Positions 30,553-40,012 are shown, counted from the first letter of the stretch. The stretch is DNA of 64,000 bases from Isochrysis galbana (GCA_018136815.1 CM030933.1:2115344-2179343), one strand, 5' to 3'. Notes: generated from the letters alone by a model not told the origin. Made by a program: numbers and translations.

Positions 30553-31326
30553 TCACTCAATCCTCACACCACCATTGTGGATACGACCATTATGTGCTCG
30601 CAGAGTGAACCCACCCTTTTGATCATCGTGGCCATGCCCAAAGATGTCTGAGCGCCACTGCCGCCGAGCGCGCTCTGATGCCGCACTGGCACAGCGCATG
30701 GGCTGCTGTGAACCAGTTTGAGGATGGGCGACAGATCCTGGAACGTCGATGCCGAATGAAGCTGCAATGCTCGTGTGGTAAAAGTTGGATGCATCACGCA
30801 AAGCACGCCTCGATGCCAGTGTGGCCCTTGAAGGCGTAGAGACATGTACACCGACTTCACCCTGAGGTAAAACAGTTGGCATTTCACCGCCGTCCGGCCG
30901 TGGACGTGCACGGCTGTGTGAATACACCTCAAATGAAGCCGCCTGATCTTCCATGCTGAGCAGGGAGGCTGGCTCGCCTTGCTGAGAGTGTGGTGTGCAA
31001 GGGGACAGCGCGTAGTCAGTGAGGAGATATGGGCTTGAGTATTGATTGCGCAAGTGAACGTCTCGTCTGACGGTCTGGGGACACAATTCGAGCTCGCGGA
31101 TGGAGTACTTGCGTGAGCTTCCATCGCCAGGCCGTGAGATTGTTATCCTCGTGCGCTGAGTGGTTGCATTCTGCAGCGCAGCTCCATTCATGGCGCCAAG
31201 GCCTGAGGCGGTCGTGACGAGTTGCGCGTCGGTGGGTGAAAGCCGGCGGCAAGCCGAGTCCGCCGCATGCATTCGCCTTGTCCGAGCCGCAGCCCATCCG
31301 AAGCTCGTGCCCCGCAGCCCCTCCAT
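30553..31326 (-). CDS. Unknown small basic protein
   Basis: 257 residues from ATG 31,326 (MEGLRGTSFGWAAAR). Codons further upstream encode GA/CT microsatellite and are not believable. The protein is Ser/Arg-rich with TTQRTRITISRPGDGS, a middle segment REVELCPQTVRRD-like, and a C-terminus WRSDIFGHGHDDQKGG. Short basic proteins with a 'SDIFG' type motif occur among flagellar accessory proteins, but this is only a resemblance. It is divergent from the XPG-like gene, with 334 bp between start codons. Confidence 0.6.
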   Translation of the reverse strand: MEGLRGTSFGWAAARTRRMHAADSACRRLSPTDAQLVTTASGLGAMNGAALQNATTQRTRITISRPGDGSSRKYSIRELELCPQTVRRDVHLRNQYSSPYLLTDYALSPCTPHSQQGEPASLLSMEDQAASFEVYSHSRARPRPDGGEMPTVLPQGEVGVHVSTPSRATLASRRALRDASNFYHTSIAASFGIDVPGSVAHPQTGSQQPMRCASAASERARRQWRSDIFGHGHDDQKGGFTLRAHNGRIHNGGVRIE

Positions 31327-31435
31327 TAGATTTCGACGGGTAGGCCGGGACGGCGAGCCGAACCCGTTGCCGCCAACCGCGCGAAAACACTGGCTGTTTT
31401 TTCTTTTTGTTCCCCAGTATACCTCATCAAGAGAA

Positions 31436-31471
<36 letters not shown>

Positions 31472-31660
31472 GGGGGAGGGGAGGGAAGAGAATGGGAGGG
31501 CCGCCGAGTGAGAGGAAGAGAAGAAGAAGAGGAGAGAAGAAGAGAGAAGAAGAGAGGAGGGGGAGGGGGGGAGAAGAGGAAGAAGGAGAGGTCAAAGATT
31601 TCGTGTCTGTCTACCACGCCGTCGTTCCCCCTTCGGGCGGCCGGCCAGCGCTGCCAAGCG
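31327..31660. promoter_or_regulatory. Divergent promoter with GA microsatellite
   Basis: The interval separates start codons of two opposite genes. It contains (GA)n at 31,438-31,468 and purine-rich AAGAAGAGG sequence to 31,590. A role as shared promoter or leader is inferred from position. Confidence 0.45.
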
Positions 31661-33791
31661 ATGGGCGTCAAGGGGCTCCACGGCTTCCTCGAGCGTAGGC
31701 TCGCGAGCAGCAGCTTCCGAGTCGCGCTGGCCGAGCTCGCGCGTAGGGCAGGTTCCGATGTCGTCGTCGTTGACGGCATGGCACTCATCCGCCGCCTCTA
31801 CCCTTTCTCTTTGGACTGGATTGGAGGAGGGCAGTTCCAAGAGCTCTACCTCTCGGTGGGCGAGTTTGTCCAGGGCTGGAACCGAGTGGGACTGCGCCTC
31901 GTCGTGTATTTCGATGGTGGGGTCGACGAGGCGAAATTGGACGAGTGGGTCTCCCGACGGAAGCGCGATCTCATCAGTTGCGAGAAGGTGGCCGAGAGCA
32001 TTGCCCGTAGAGAGCCAGTGCGCACGTCTTCTGCATGCTGGGTGCCACCCATCTACATTTCGAAATGGGTGGGCGCGGCGTTCCGGGCACACGGATGCGA
32101 GGTGGTCTATACTGCTGGCGAGGCCGATCGGCAGATTGCCGCACATTGCGTCCGGCAACGGTGTGCTGCCGTCCTGGGGAAGGACTCCGACTTCTTCATT
32201 CTTCCAGTACCACTCTACCTGGTAGGCCATCTTGCTTGCTGGGAACTGGCCATCCAAATGGCACTTGTTCACCCCAGACATCGCGCTCCGTGTCGCGCAG
32301 GTATTGGACTCCTTGCGTGAGCACGATGTGACCGCCTATCCGCGTTATGCTGTCCTGAATGTGTTTGGCTTATCGGAGCAGCTACTTCCGCTGGCAGCAT
32401 CCTTGATTGGGAATGACTTTGTAGATTCCAACGCCCTCGCTCCATTCCACGCGTACCTAATGCCGGGACGCACGGCGAGCGGCGGCCCGCTTATTGAAGC
32501 CGTGTGTGCCCATGTTCGGCGCGTTAGCGAGATTGTCGTGTGGCAGGACTGCGATGAGGAGCTGGCACCAGCGTTGTGGGAAGCATTAGATCCTAATGGT
32601 CTCATCACCATGGACGTACGTGCCAAGATAAGGCGCTCCATGGCTCAATATGCACTTCCACCTCTTGAAGAGACCGTATTCGCGAGCCAAGCCAGAGGAC
32701 GACAAGCTTCCCCAAAGCATACTGACGAGAGGACGGCAAGCGAATCGTCAAGAGGGCCGCGACGACCGGCGCTGTCCCCACTCTTGCTCCGGAGGTTCCA
32801 TCAAGGCTTCTTGGATTCGGCCATATACACCGCCGCAAGTCTCCGTGCAATCTGGCGGGGCGCGGGCATCGAGCCAATCGGATGTACTCCAGCGGTGGTT
32901 AGCTGCGCTCCTCTGCGCGCCGAAGTGTACGCCATCTGTGTATCTCATGAGTGTGGAGATCCCAAGCATGGTGCCAACAGAGGCGATAGCTGCGACACCC
33001 CGAACGTTGAGGAGCAATGGCCTGAAGGCTGTGTTCGCGAGTATCTGCTGTATTCAGGGAAAGAGCGACCCGAAATACCCGACTTGGTCAAGATTCCTGA
33101 TCCACTGGCGAAATTCGACGAGCTGCACGGCATGAAGCAGGAGGCACGCTGCCGCATTCTGCTCAAGGCATGCGCTCGTGCATCGGGCAGCGACGATCCC
33201 CTCTTGAACTTGGATGCAACGTCTCTGGTCGCGTCTGGCCCACTCATGCTAGCCGTTCTGACGCTTCGCTTCCTGCTTCGGCGAGGCCTTTTAGTCGCTG
33301 GACCTTCCATGCTCGCCCTCTTAGCGCAAAGCATAGTCCTCGCAAGGTTGGATGTGCTTCGGGAGAGACTTCCGCCCGATGAGCGCGGCCGCCAACTTGC
33401 ATCCTGTCCAACGGTCGACGCATTGAGGGCTTCCTCCCTTTTTCTGCGAGCCGCTACTGACGTGCTCTTGCTCAACTCTGCGTGCTGCGATCCCCTTGAA
33501 GTCGCCGGCGCCTGGCAGTTTTATGATGGCCCTTTGTTCCATTGGATGCATGATGCAGCCTCTCGAGGCAGTGGTGGGCGTGAGCTCATGCGCAATGACC
33601 CTCTTCTCTATCGTCTCCTATGCAGTCTGCGGCCCATCGCCTTTGCTACCACCGACCAAGCAAGTTTGATGAACGCAGCGTGTGCTGACGTCGCCAAGCG
33701 ATGGCGCGAGAACGCGCATCCACATGATGGGCGAGGCGCATCACATGGCCCGGAGCCTCCCAAGAAGGTGCAGCGGTCGTTGCCGCGGTGA
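31661..33791 (+). CDS. Asteroid (ASTE1)-like XPG/FEN1-family nuclease, two exons
   Basis: Start ATGGGCGTCAAG encodes the XPG-type N-terminus MGVKGLHGFLE, whose second-residue Gly is essential in this nuclease superfamily. Next come VVVVDGMALIRRLY, VVYFDGGVDEAKLD, and the XPG-I region AFRAHGCEVVYTAGEADRQIA with VLGKDSDFFIL. These hold the metal-binding acidic residues. After a frame change the protein continues LSEQLLPLAASLIGNDFVD, the conserved LLPL.A.L.GND of asteroid proteins, then about 400 residues of divergent helical sequence. I model a 79-nt phase-0 GT-AG intron at 32,222-32,300 (CTG|GTAGGC ... GCGCAG|GTATTG). A simple indel is the alternative, since codons before 32,300 (FTPDIALRVAQ) also look coding. 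The product is about 684 residues. Asteroid proteins are linked to signalling and structure-specific DNA cleavage; the role here is unknown. Confidence 0.82.
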
Positions 33792-34055
33792 GAGACGGCG
33801 GGTAGGAGCTGCTGCTCGATGCGGGGCTATGGCAGACGGATGGGTGATACCGACGAGGAACCGACGCGCAGGGCTGCAAGGCCACCCTACACGCTACTTG
33901 AAAATTCATCACGTTAAATGCGTCTCGCTGCGCACGCTGCTTTGAACCCCACTTACTTGCTAGTCCACCCCCACATGACTATCCTCTCCCCCTTGCCCTG
34001 CGGCAAATTCCCCTCGTCCCTCGTGCACTACATACTACGTAGGGGTCCAAGCAAC

Positions 34056-34413
34056 AACTATCGTATCGTTAAACCCGATAGGGTGATGGAGCGCGCGCCG
34101 CTGCCCGCCCTACGACTGGCCGGCCAACGGCGACCGGCCCATGGACGGGTACTCCCGCTCCCGCATGTCTCCGTCGGCCCGAAAATCAACTATCGTTAAA
34201 CCATACGGGCATGGGCATGGAGCGCGGCCACAAAAGTTTTTCTCAGACCCGCTCCGCTCTTGCTCTTACTAACTTTAAACAACAAACAACACGGGTCGTT
34301 ACAACGACACTACCGCGTGTCGGTTTTGGTCGGTCCAGCGCGGCGTGGGGAACGGCAGGAGAGGAGGGGAGCGGCGCGCGCTCCATGACCCTATGTATCG
34401 CTTTAACGATACT
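34056..34413. repeat. Palindromic MITE-like repeat (GATAGGGTNATGGAGCGCGC family)
   Basis: The left arm, from AACTATCGTATCGTTAAACC through ATGGAGCGCGCGCCGCT, is mirrored by the right arm ending CTTTAACGATACTTG. A partial third unit (AACTATCGTTAAACC...GCATGGAGCGCG) lies near 34,186-34,225. A related end occurs at 50,491-50,548. Inverted arms with no coding interior fit a non-autonomous element. The interior is about 220 bp. Confidence 0.6.
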
Positions 34414-34449
34414 TGAAACAAAACACATAGCGAGGTTGGGGGTAAACCT

Positions 34450-34462
34450 AGAGAGAGAGAGA

Positions 34463-34552
<90 letters not shown>
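34450..34552. repeat. (GA)n microsatellite
   Basis: About 100 bp of nearly pure GA dinucleotides, the longest microsatellite in the window. Its exact length is unreliable in any assembly. Confidence 0.95.
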
Positions 34553-34556
<4 letters not shown>

Positions 34557-34933
34557 CCTTGGGGAGACCTAAATGGTGGCTTTCCCCCTAGCAACAACAG
34601 TGGTGAATCCATGTTGTCAACAAAGTATGGAGCCCATGCTAAACAGCGTGTGCGTGTGCTTATAGTTATAGTTTATAGTTTTGCTCGCACCTAGCGTCGT
34701 GCAGATGATCAGATGAGATATCACAAGAAGCATGATTTAAACGCTTATTTCAATGGGAAGTGCTGCAGCAATGCATTTGTATGCCTCTCTCAGATGATGA
34801 AGGCTACGAGCTACGACGTAATTACTTGTTGTAGTACACTATATACTCTTGGATAATCGATGTACGTTTTTCGTTCAACAATTGGTGGCGGCCGATCAAC
34901 TGCGATTCGCCCCCGAGTGCAAGCCACTCGAAT

Positions 34934-35389
34934 TCAAACAGTGGGCCTTCCGCCGGGAGGGCCAGCTTCGATCGGATGCAGTCGATCCGTCGGGCGCACC
35001 CGGTAGTACGCTCCCTCCCAGCTCGGACAACGCACACGGTCATCACATTCAAGTCGTCCATCTGGACCAATGAATGAGTTCTCTGGGAACCTTGCCGCGA
35101 TGAATTCTTCAAATGATGCGTTGGGATGCTCGCGCTTAAAGAAAATCATCATGTTCTCGAGCGACATCTGCATGTACTCCCTCACATTCGCACTCATTTG
35201 CTCATCTGACATGGCACTTGAATTGCCTTCAAGCGAGCGAGCAAGCATCTCTTGCCGCCTCGCCTTCATCTGCGCCTCGCGGTACTGATCCCATAACAGA
35301 AGCCCTGTAACTGCCACACCAGCGGCTACACCGATCGCAGCGCCAAGCCCTGTCCCGGCCGCGGAAGCGCCCCGGCTGCCCCGGCCCAT
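34934..35389 (-). CDS. Small protein with one N-terminal membrane segment
   Basis: 151 residues from ATG 35,389 (MGRGSRGASA). Residues 12-33 form a Gly/Ala/Val hydrophobic helix (GLGAAIGVAAGVAVTGLLLW) preceded by basic residues, so it is probably a membrane anchor with the rest in an internal compartment or the cytosol. The following 70 residues are helical (EYMQMSLENMMIFFKREHP), with a FEEFIAARFPEN motif. The C-terminus contains paired Cys (LECDDRVRC) and ends Pro/Gly-rich. I do not recognise the family. Coding statistics and the intact start/stop support a real gene. Confidence 0.65.
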   Translation of the reverse strand: MGRGSRGASAAGTGLGAAIGVAAGVAVTGLLLWDQYREAQMKARRQEMLARSLEGNSSAMSDEQMSANVREYMQMSLENMMIFFKREHPNASFEEFIAARFPENSFIGPDGRLECDDRVRCPSWEGAYYRVRPTDRLHPIEAGPPGGRPTV

Positions 35390-35932
35390 GCCACACAGGA
35401 GGAGGAGAGGGCGCCCGCGGCTGGACGTCCGGCGTCCCTCTGGCCCGCCCTTTGTTATTTCGTCCGCCTTCTGTCAAAACTCTCCGGATGAGTTTTGTAG
35501 TATAAGTTATGTCCATAGAGTCGGTGCCATAGGGACATATAGGGACCTCGTGTGTTTCTCGACCCTTCGCCGTCGCAAAACTCATGCTGCACCTTGTCAC
35601 GTACTCGCTAGTAGCGTACAAGGCTTGTAATAGTTATGGCCCGCTCAGCCTAAGGGCGGAGAAAATTTTTCGAGAGATAAGTGCAAGTGCTTATTTTTAT
35701 TTATGATTTATGTATAATTTACTACTATGTGCTTTGGAATTTACCGAGAAAGTAAGGCTAGAAGTGGTGTGAAGAATCCTGGTCTGTGGAGGGATGGTTC
35801 CATTCCAAGAAAAGGAATCGGATGGGGCAGAAGGCGGTTGAGCGTTTGGTGCGCGCTCACATTCACATACCACATACCAACTTAGTGTTGGAGCGTCGTT
35901 TTGAAGAGGCCGAGAGGCGGCGTCTGACCACT
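35390..35932. other. Intergenic, no gene recognised
   Basis: The promoter side of the small membrane protein gene. Positions 35,690-35,740 are AT-rich. TTGAAGAGGC..GCGGCGTCTG at 35,901-35,925 recurs at 36,703-36,727, flanking both sides of the interrupted repeat copy. Confidence 0.45.
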
Positions 35933-36710
35933 AAAAGGCCTACCCGGAACCCGCACACCGCACTCTGAACCAGGCCCATGGTAGCGCACCTGGGCCGAAC
36001 CCCAGATACCAAAGACAAAGGAATGACAGGGGGAAGGGGAAGAGGTGGAGGGAAGGGAAGTGAAGGGCGATGTCGGCGTAGACAGGGGGGTACCCTAGCC
36101 TACATGTGAAACTCAGCGGGTTCACTCTCCAAACACATTAAACTCGGTATGTTTTTGGCCATGGAAGAAACTCAGGGAAACTCAGTGGGAAACTCAGATA
36201 CCGGGGGGGGGCTTCCCTAGGGGTGAGGCAGAGTTTCCCTCCTCTCCCGTTTCCCTCCTCTACCCCCTTCCCCCGCCCTTTCTTTCCCCGCACGGGTCCT
36301 CTTTGTGCCGAAACTATACCCCTTCCCATTTTTACCTCTCGGCCTCGTTCCTGTCTTGACATAGCCCCCCGGCTCCCCCCCCTCCCCCCCTCCCGCCCCT
36401 TATTACTTACTCCACTTGCGAAACGATCCCCCCCCTTCTTATATAAAATTTTCCTCCCTTGTTTTATCTTTATGTAAAGCTTCCCCGGTCGCTTTACGGC
36501 GTCCGGGGCCTTCGGGCCTTCGGCCCCGGCCGCTTCACCGTCACCTCTCAAGCCGGGGCCTGCGGCCCCGACTGCGTCTCCTAGAAACTCAGCCAAACTC
36601 ATATGTATTAGCCCTCCGTAGAAACTCACTGAATCTGTGTTTCACATGTAGGTATCCTAGTATAGTAGATAGTAGGTGTGTAGCCCAGAATCTTCAAATG
36701 TTTTTCTGTT
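35933..36710 (+). repeat. About 210-bp interspersed repeat, copy 2, split by a MITE
   Basis: The left part, 35,933-36,098, begins AAAAGGCCTACCC. The right part, 36,653-36,710, ends GGTGTGTAGCCCAGAATCTTCAAATG. The 554 bp between are a separate transposon with an 8-bp target duplication. The order of events is clear: this repeat was in place first. Confidence 0.75.
36099..36652. mobile_element. hAT-like MITE, 554 bp
   Basis: Terminal inverted repeats CCTACATGTGAAACTCAG and CTGTGTTTCACATGTAGG. It is flanked by TACCCTAG (36,091-36,098) and TATCCTAG (36,653-36,660), an 8-bp duplication with one mismatch, the size made by hAT transposases. Internally, AAACTCAG is repeated several times near each end, as subterminal transposase-binding repeats often are. 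GC-rich hairpins such as CGGGGCC.GCGGCCCCG lie at 36,505-36,575. It has no coding capacity. The element at 46,118 has the same ends. Confidence 0.8.
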
Positions 36711-37104
36711 GAAGAGGCGGCGTCTGCTGTGCTGCCTTGGGATCTGGAGATGGTGCTTGATGAGCCGTCGGAAGAGGAGTGAAGGGCTCTATAATTAGTG
36801 GTTTATAATAGGAATAGCTAATAATAGCCCATAACTCTATATCTCTATATTCTATCTATAGCTTCTTGGTATTTAAAAGCTAAAGAAAGGCAAAAGCATC
36901 TGAGATCTAAGCTGAGAATACTGATACTGATATGAGTATTAGTCCCGGACCCTCTGTGAGTTGAGATACTGATGAAACCGCAAGGCTATGGGATATGGGA
37001 ATGGGAGCGCGACCTGCGCTCGTAGGGGGTCTGGTTGGTATGGATGAATGCCTTAGCTCATGCCAATGCCAAGAGGCAGAGTCTGAGGTTGACCGACAGC
37101 CGAC
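36711..37104. other. AT-rich intergenic stretch before the virus-like block
   Basis: Positions 36,790-36,890 are TA-rich (ATAGCTAATAATAG, CTATATCTCTATA). No gene is seen. The virus-like block begins at or shortly before 37,105. Confidence 0.45.
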
Positions 37105-37235
37105 AGGCGCCTTGCCTTCATTCGGTGCCAGTTTTTTTTTGTCATAAACGTCGGCTAGATAAAACCCGTAACGAAACGCTGGGGTGAGTCCGCGCGGCGA
37201 AAAAAGAAGAAAGCGCGCGGGGAGGAAGACGCCTC
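37105..37235 (+). repeat. Virus-like 125-bp repeat, copy 1
   Basis: Shares with 39,888-40,012 the order CGCCTTGCCTTCATTCGGTG, poly-T, CATAAACGTCGGCTA, ATAAAACCCGTAACGAAACG, then CGCGCGGCGAAAAAAGAAG and GGGGAGGAAGACGCC. A TATATAAA-like box occurs in the middle of the second copy (TAGATAAA in this one). On the minus strand both copies stay open and would encode YGFYxADVYDKKKLAPNEGKAP, so a shared coding end cannot be excluded. Confidence 0.8.
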
Positions 37236-37417
37236 CGGATTGATCCTCGCGCACGCGCAGTGGGGGGCATGACGTGCGCTACCGACACTGAATACAAACA
37301 CACTCCACCCGCGTTTCGTTACGAGGGGCCGCTCCCAAAAGAACGCGATGCGGGTCGTCCCCCCTCGCCATAAAATTCGGGTTAGGACAGGTAGGCGCCT
37401 CTTTGGGTCGACGAAGG

Positions 37418-37825
37418 ATGCACGTGGTGCCCTTTTCGCACTGGAGCGCCGATATCCCACCGTCTTACTCGCGCCCCGCGAAAGGAGCGTTCGCCGTTGC
37501 TTCGACGAAGGGCTTGGTGCGCGTGAACCCGCTGTCGGGTGGGCGCTCGGGCGAGCTGTGCGACTTTTGGGTGACCCCCGATTGGCGCGGTCAAGGCGTT
37601 GGGAGGGCTTTGTTACGGGAAGCGATGCGTGTCGCTCGTGAGCTAGGGATGCGGCGCCTGTGGTTGTGGACGTTACTCGAGTCGGGGCCCGTCTCGTTGT
37701 ATCATCGCGTGGGCTTCCGGGTAGCCCGCAGTGGAGTTCCCCGTCGGCTCGAGGCCCCCTCCCTTCGTTTGAGACATCCTTGGCTCGGCGAGAAAGCGGT
37801 GGTGCACATGGTTGTCAGTCTGTGA
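37418..37825 (+). CDS. GNAT-family N-acetyltransferase, virus-like
   Basis: 135 residues from ATG 37,418 (MHVVPFSHW). GNAT enzymes move an acetyl group from acetyl-CoA to an amine. The core is present: a strand with FAVASTKGLVRVNPL, then the acetyl-CoA-binding motif in FWVTPDWRGQGVGRALL (consensus R/Q-x-x-G-x-G/A), a helix REAMRVARELGM, a strand RRLWLWTLLES and the terminal SLYHRVGFRV. The N-terminal part is short, so it is a minimal GNAT fold. The substrate cannot be told. No intron is seen. It lies beside viral-type repeats and reads away from them. Confidence 0.8.
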   Translation: MHVVPFSHWSADIPPSYSRPAKGAFAVASTKGLVRVNPLSGGRSGELCDFWVTPDWRGQGVGRALLREAMRVARELGMRRLWLWTLLESGPVSLYHRVGFRVARSGVPRRLEAPSLRLRHPWLGEKAVVHMVVSL

Positions 37826-38358
37826 CGAAGGCGGCGTGACCGGAGGGGGGAGCCGGAGGGAAAGGAGATCAATATACCTTGGAAAATTATTCTACTGCGT
37901 GTATGGTAAGCAGCATGTCGGGCCATAAAAGGGTCGCCGAGTCCCGGGTGAGCGGGGGAAAGATCCCTCGGTCAGGTCGTTTGCCTTCATTTGGTACCCC
38001 TCGTTTCCCAATACGCAATGCGTCGGTACAAAAAAAATGTGGTCGGTAAAGAGGTCGTTTGACTTGACTGTTCGAAGAGATAACCCGCGGGACACGGGAA
38101 CTGTTCTGAGGGTGCTTCATTTTTTTTGGGGTGGAGGTGTCGATTCGGGTTCAGCTTCCCAAGTAAAGATTGAAAACAAAAGGCCGCTTATCGGTTCGGG
38201 TTCAGCTCCCGTAAAGATTGAACCCACAAGGCCCAGCAACATCAAATACAAAAAAGCTCGGTCCTAGGACACCGGGCCGAGCTCACCATGAGGGCGCTCC
38301 TGCGAGCAAGGGGATGCATGGTTACTAGGGACCTGTAACGAAACTTTTTTTTTCTAGT

Positions 38359-38688
38359 ATGTACTGTGAATTACAAATGATTCGATTGAGTGAAGTGTTT
38401 TCGCGACTGATCCAGAAAAATGCTTCTGCTTTCGCTCCACCCAAATGCGGTCGATGCTCCAAGGTGGAGCGCTCCCGTCCCCTCGACGAGCAGGGGCGAG
38501 TTCGGGAGATCCGAGGTCTACGTCAATGCCTGAACCCAAACTGCGGTCCGAGTGGTCAAGAGAGAGGTATTCTCTTGAACCGAGACCGCATGGGCGCAAC
38601 CAACATTGGCTGGAATCTCGCGAGAGCCCTCGACGGGGTTCCGCTCATAGGAGCACCCCCCCCCAGGGATCGAAAGGGAGCTGCATGA
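38359..38688 (+). pseudogene. C-terminal fragment of a Fanzor (eukaryotic/viral TnpB-like) nuclease
   Basis: 109 codons. The zinc-ribbon pair CGRC and CLNPNC is separated by about 24 residues with REIRGLRQC. It is followed by LLNRDRMGATNIGWNL, the RuvC-III type R-D-x-x-x-A-x-N-I motif that ends TnpB and Fanzor proteins. Fanzor proteins are RNA-guided DNA nucleases of eukaryotes and their large viruses. The RuvC-I and -II motifs and all N-terminal domains are missing: the frame begins right after a repeated GTAACGAAAC motif and poly-T. It is therefore a remnant, not an active nuclease. The tail after the motif (PLIGAPPPRDRKGAA) is unremarkable. Confidence 0.75.
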
Positions 38689-38754
38689 CCTGAGCATCGA
38701 ACTCGAGTGACCAACAAATTCTGAACGATTCCTCTCACTGGACAGTGAGAGGAT

Positions 38755-38820
38755 CCTTAAGGCTCGTAGCGTGTATGTCCGTGTGTATTTGGGTTTGTGT
38801 GTGTTTCGTTACGGGTTTTA
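38755..38820 (-). terminator. Repeated 3'-end element, copy 1
   Basis: On the minus strand, 58 nt after the stop of the first cystine-knot gene, lies AAAACCCGTAACGAAAC followed by a CA-rich stretch and CGAGCCTTAAGG. Near-copies follow the stop codons at 40,090 and 41,002. A transcript-end signal of a viral system is inferred from the repeated position. Confidence 0.45.
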
Positions 38821-38877
38821 GTGCGTGCCCCCCCTCGATGAAAATTCCAGCGGCCTCCTCGTCACGCATCTAGCCAA

Positions 38878-39264
38878 TCAGTCATCAGATCTGCAGGTAC
38901 CACTACGACACGTGTATTCACCACAGCACTCCGAGTTACTTTGGCACACCGACCCTGGCTCGCGGCATGGCGTCTCACACACTCCGTTGTCATTGCACTC
39001 GAGTCCTTCACAGCACTCGTCGCCATAACTGCACCCCCCCCTTTTCTCGACACACGGTGTGACGGTACGGCACTTTTGGTCGGAGCACACGAGATCGTGA
39101 CAACAGTCTCCATCGTTTGCAAACTCTCCATCCACATCCTTGCATCTGTCTGGCTGCTTCTTCGTGAGTACCAACGCGACGACGGTGGCGGCGACCACGG
39201 TGGCGACGACCACCGCAAGGGCAATCAAAAGTCGTTTCGACGGCATATTTACCCACATGCCCAT
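38878..39264 (-). CDS. Membrane-anchored triple cystine-knot protein, copy 1
   Basis: About 128 residues (MGMWVNMPSKRLL). A basic start precedes a membrane helix (LLIALAVVVATVVAATVVALVL), followed by an exposed domain made of three consecutive six-Cys units with a CC pair in each: CCHDLVC, CCEGLEC and CCGEYTC. This spacing fits inhibitor-cystine-knot folds. In unit 1 the second Cys is replaced by Phe (DGEFANDGDCC), whereas copy 2 keeps Cys, so one disulfide is probably lost here. The start codon follows an eight-A run. A 53-nt gap separates it from the upstream minus-strand gene. Function is unknown; a virion-membrane or cell-surface protein is plausible. Confidence 0.8.
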   Translation of the reverse strand: MGMWVNMPSKRLLIALAVVVATVVAATVVALVLTKKQPDRCKDVDGEFANDGDCCHDLVCSDQKCRTVTPCVEKRGGCSYGDECCEGLECNDNGVCETPCREPGSVCQSNSECCGEYTCRSGTCRSDD

Positions 39265-39311
39265 TTTTTTTAGTCCAACGTTCGGTTCGAAACAAACGCG
39301 ATGCGCTTGCC

Positions 39312-39767
39312 TCATGGGGGGGAGGGGGAGTCTCCTGAGTTTGCATTCGCTGTGGATAATCGCTTGGTCACGGTCCTGATGACAAAGACGACCACCGCCA
39401 CGAGCGCGGCGACGACCCCAAGCGTGACCAACAAGGCGGTCAGCATTACTTTGTCGAAGATGAAGCGGAGGGCCAGCTGTGTTGGTGTTTCCACCGAGTC
39501 CGCACTGCACTCGACGTGGAGCGAGCGCACCGGGTGCGTCCACCCGATCGCCTTCAGGTCGACTTCTTCACGGCGCTTGTCTTGTGCTTGCGGGTCGTCT
39601 ACCGACGGGCCGTGTATGGTCGAGCTCACGCCTTTGGAGTGGGGCTCGGAAAAGATAGTCATTTTGCACCCCATCCTCGCAGATGCCTGCTTGGGGTCCT
39701 GGAGGTTCACCTCGTACTTTCCCGTTCCAAAGCCATTCCTATCGACGCGCCCGGGGGCGTTCCCCAT
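39312..39767 (-). CDS. Virus-like membrane protein with N-myristoylation-type start
   Basis: 151 residues. MGNAPGRV begins with Met-Gly and small residues, the pattern recognised by N-myristoyltransferase. Residues 10-100 are polar (VNLQDPKQASARMGCKMTIFSEP). A single strong membrane helix lies at about 108-131 (MLTALLVTLGVVAALVAVVVFVI), with a short basic tail. Myristoylated or tail-anchored small proteins are common in membranes of large DNA viruses. I recognise no specific family. It is the upstream member of a two-gene minus-strand pair with the cystine-knot gene. Confidence 0.65.
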   Translation of the reverse strand: MGNAPGRVDRNGFGTGKYEVNLQDPKQASARMGCKMTIFSEPHSKGVSSTIHGPSVDDPQAQDKRREEVDLKAIGWTHPVRSLHVECSADSVETPTQLALRFIFDKVMLTALLVTLGVVAALVAVVVFVIRTVTKRLSTANANSGDSPSPP

Positions 39768-39887
39768 TGTTACAATTTAGGCTCGCACGCACACGGGAGC
39801 GCCTTTTGTTTTTGGGGTGCTTTTTATTTTTTTCGGGGGGGGGGGCGCTTGATTTTTTGACGCGGGTGGCTGCTTGGCCGCCGAGGC

Positions 39888-40012
39888 GCCTTGCCTTCAT
39901 TCGGTGCCAGTTTTTTTTTGTCATAAACGTCGGCTATATAAAACCCGTAACGAAACGCTGGGGGTCCGCGCGGCGAAAAAAGAAGAAAGCGCGCGGGGAG
40001 GAAGACGCCGCG
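39888..40012 (+). repeat. Virus-like 125-bp repeat, copy 2
   Basis: Near-copy of 37,105-37,235, including poly-T, CATAAACGTCGGCTATATAA, AACCCGTAACGAAACG and GGGGAGGAAGACGCC. The two copies are in the same orientation and bracket the GNAT, Fanzor, cystine-knot and membrane-protein genes. Confidence 0.8.

Larger units (their letters stand above)
33792..34933. other. Intergenic with inverted repeat and GA microsatellite
   Basis: It contains the palindromic repeat at 34,056-34,413 and a roughly 100-bp (GA)n tract at 34,450-34,552. The rest is AT-rich unique sequence with no supported gene. Confidence 0.55.

Noticed and set aside
31160..31660. Upstream extension of the asteroid-like gene and of the opposite gene through the GA tract
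   Set aside because: The extra residues are Glu/Arg or Ser/Leu/Pro microsatellite translations; the conserved nuclease N-terminus MGVKG fixes the start at 31,661.
36138..36629. Gly/Arg-rich frame of 163 codons
   Set aside because: Lies wholly inside a non-coding MITE with C-runs.
38878..39543. Longer minus-strand version of the first cystine-knot protein (221 codons)
   Set aside because: The extra N-terminus overlaps the neighbouring membrane-protein gene in another frame; the start after the A-run agrees with copy 2.
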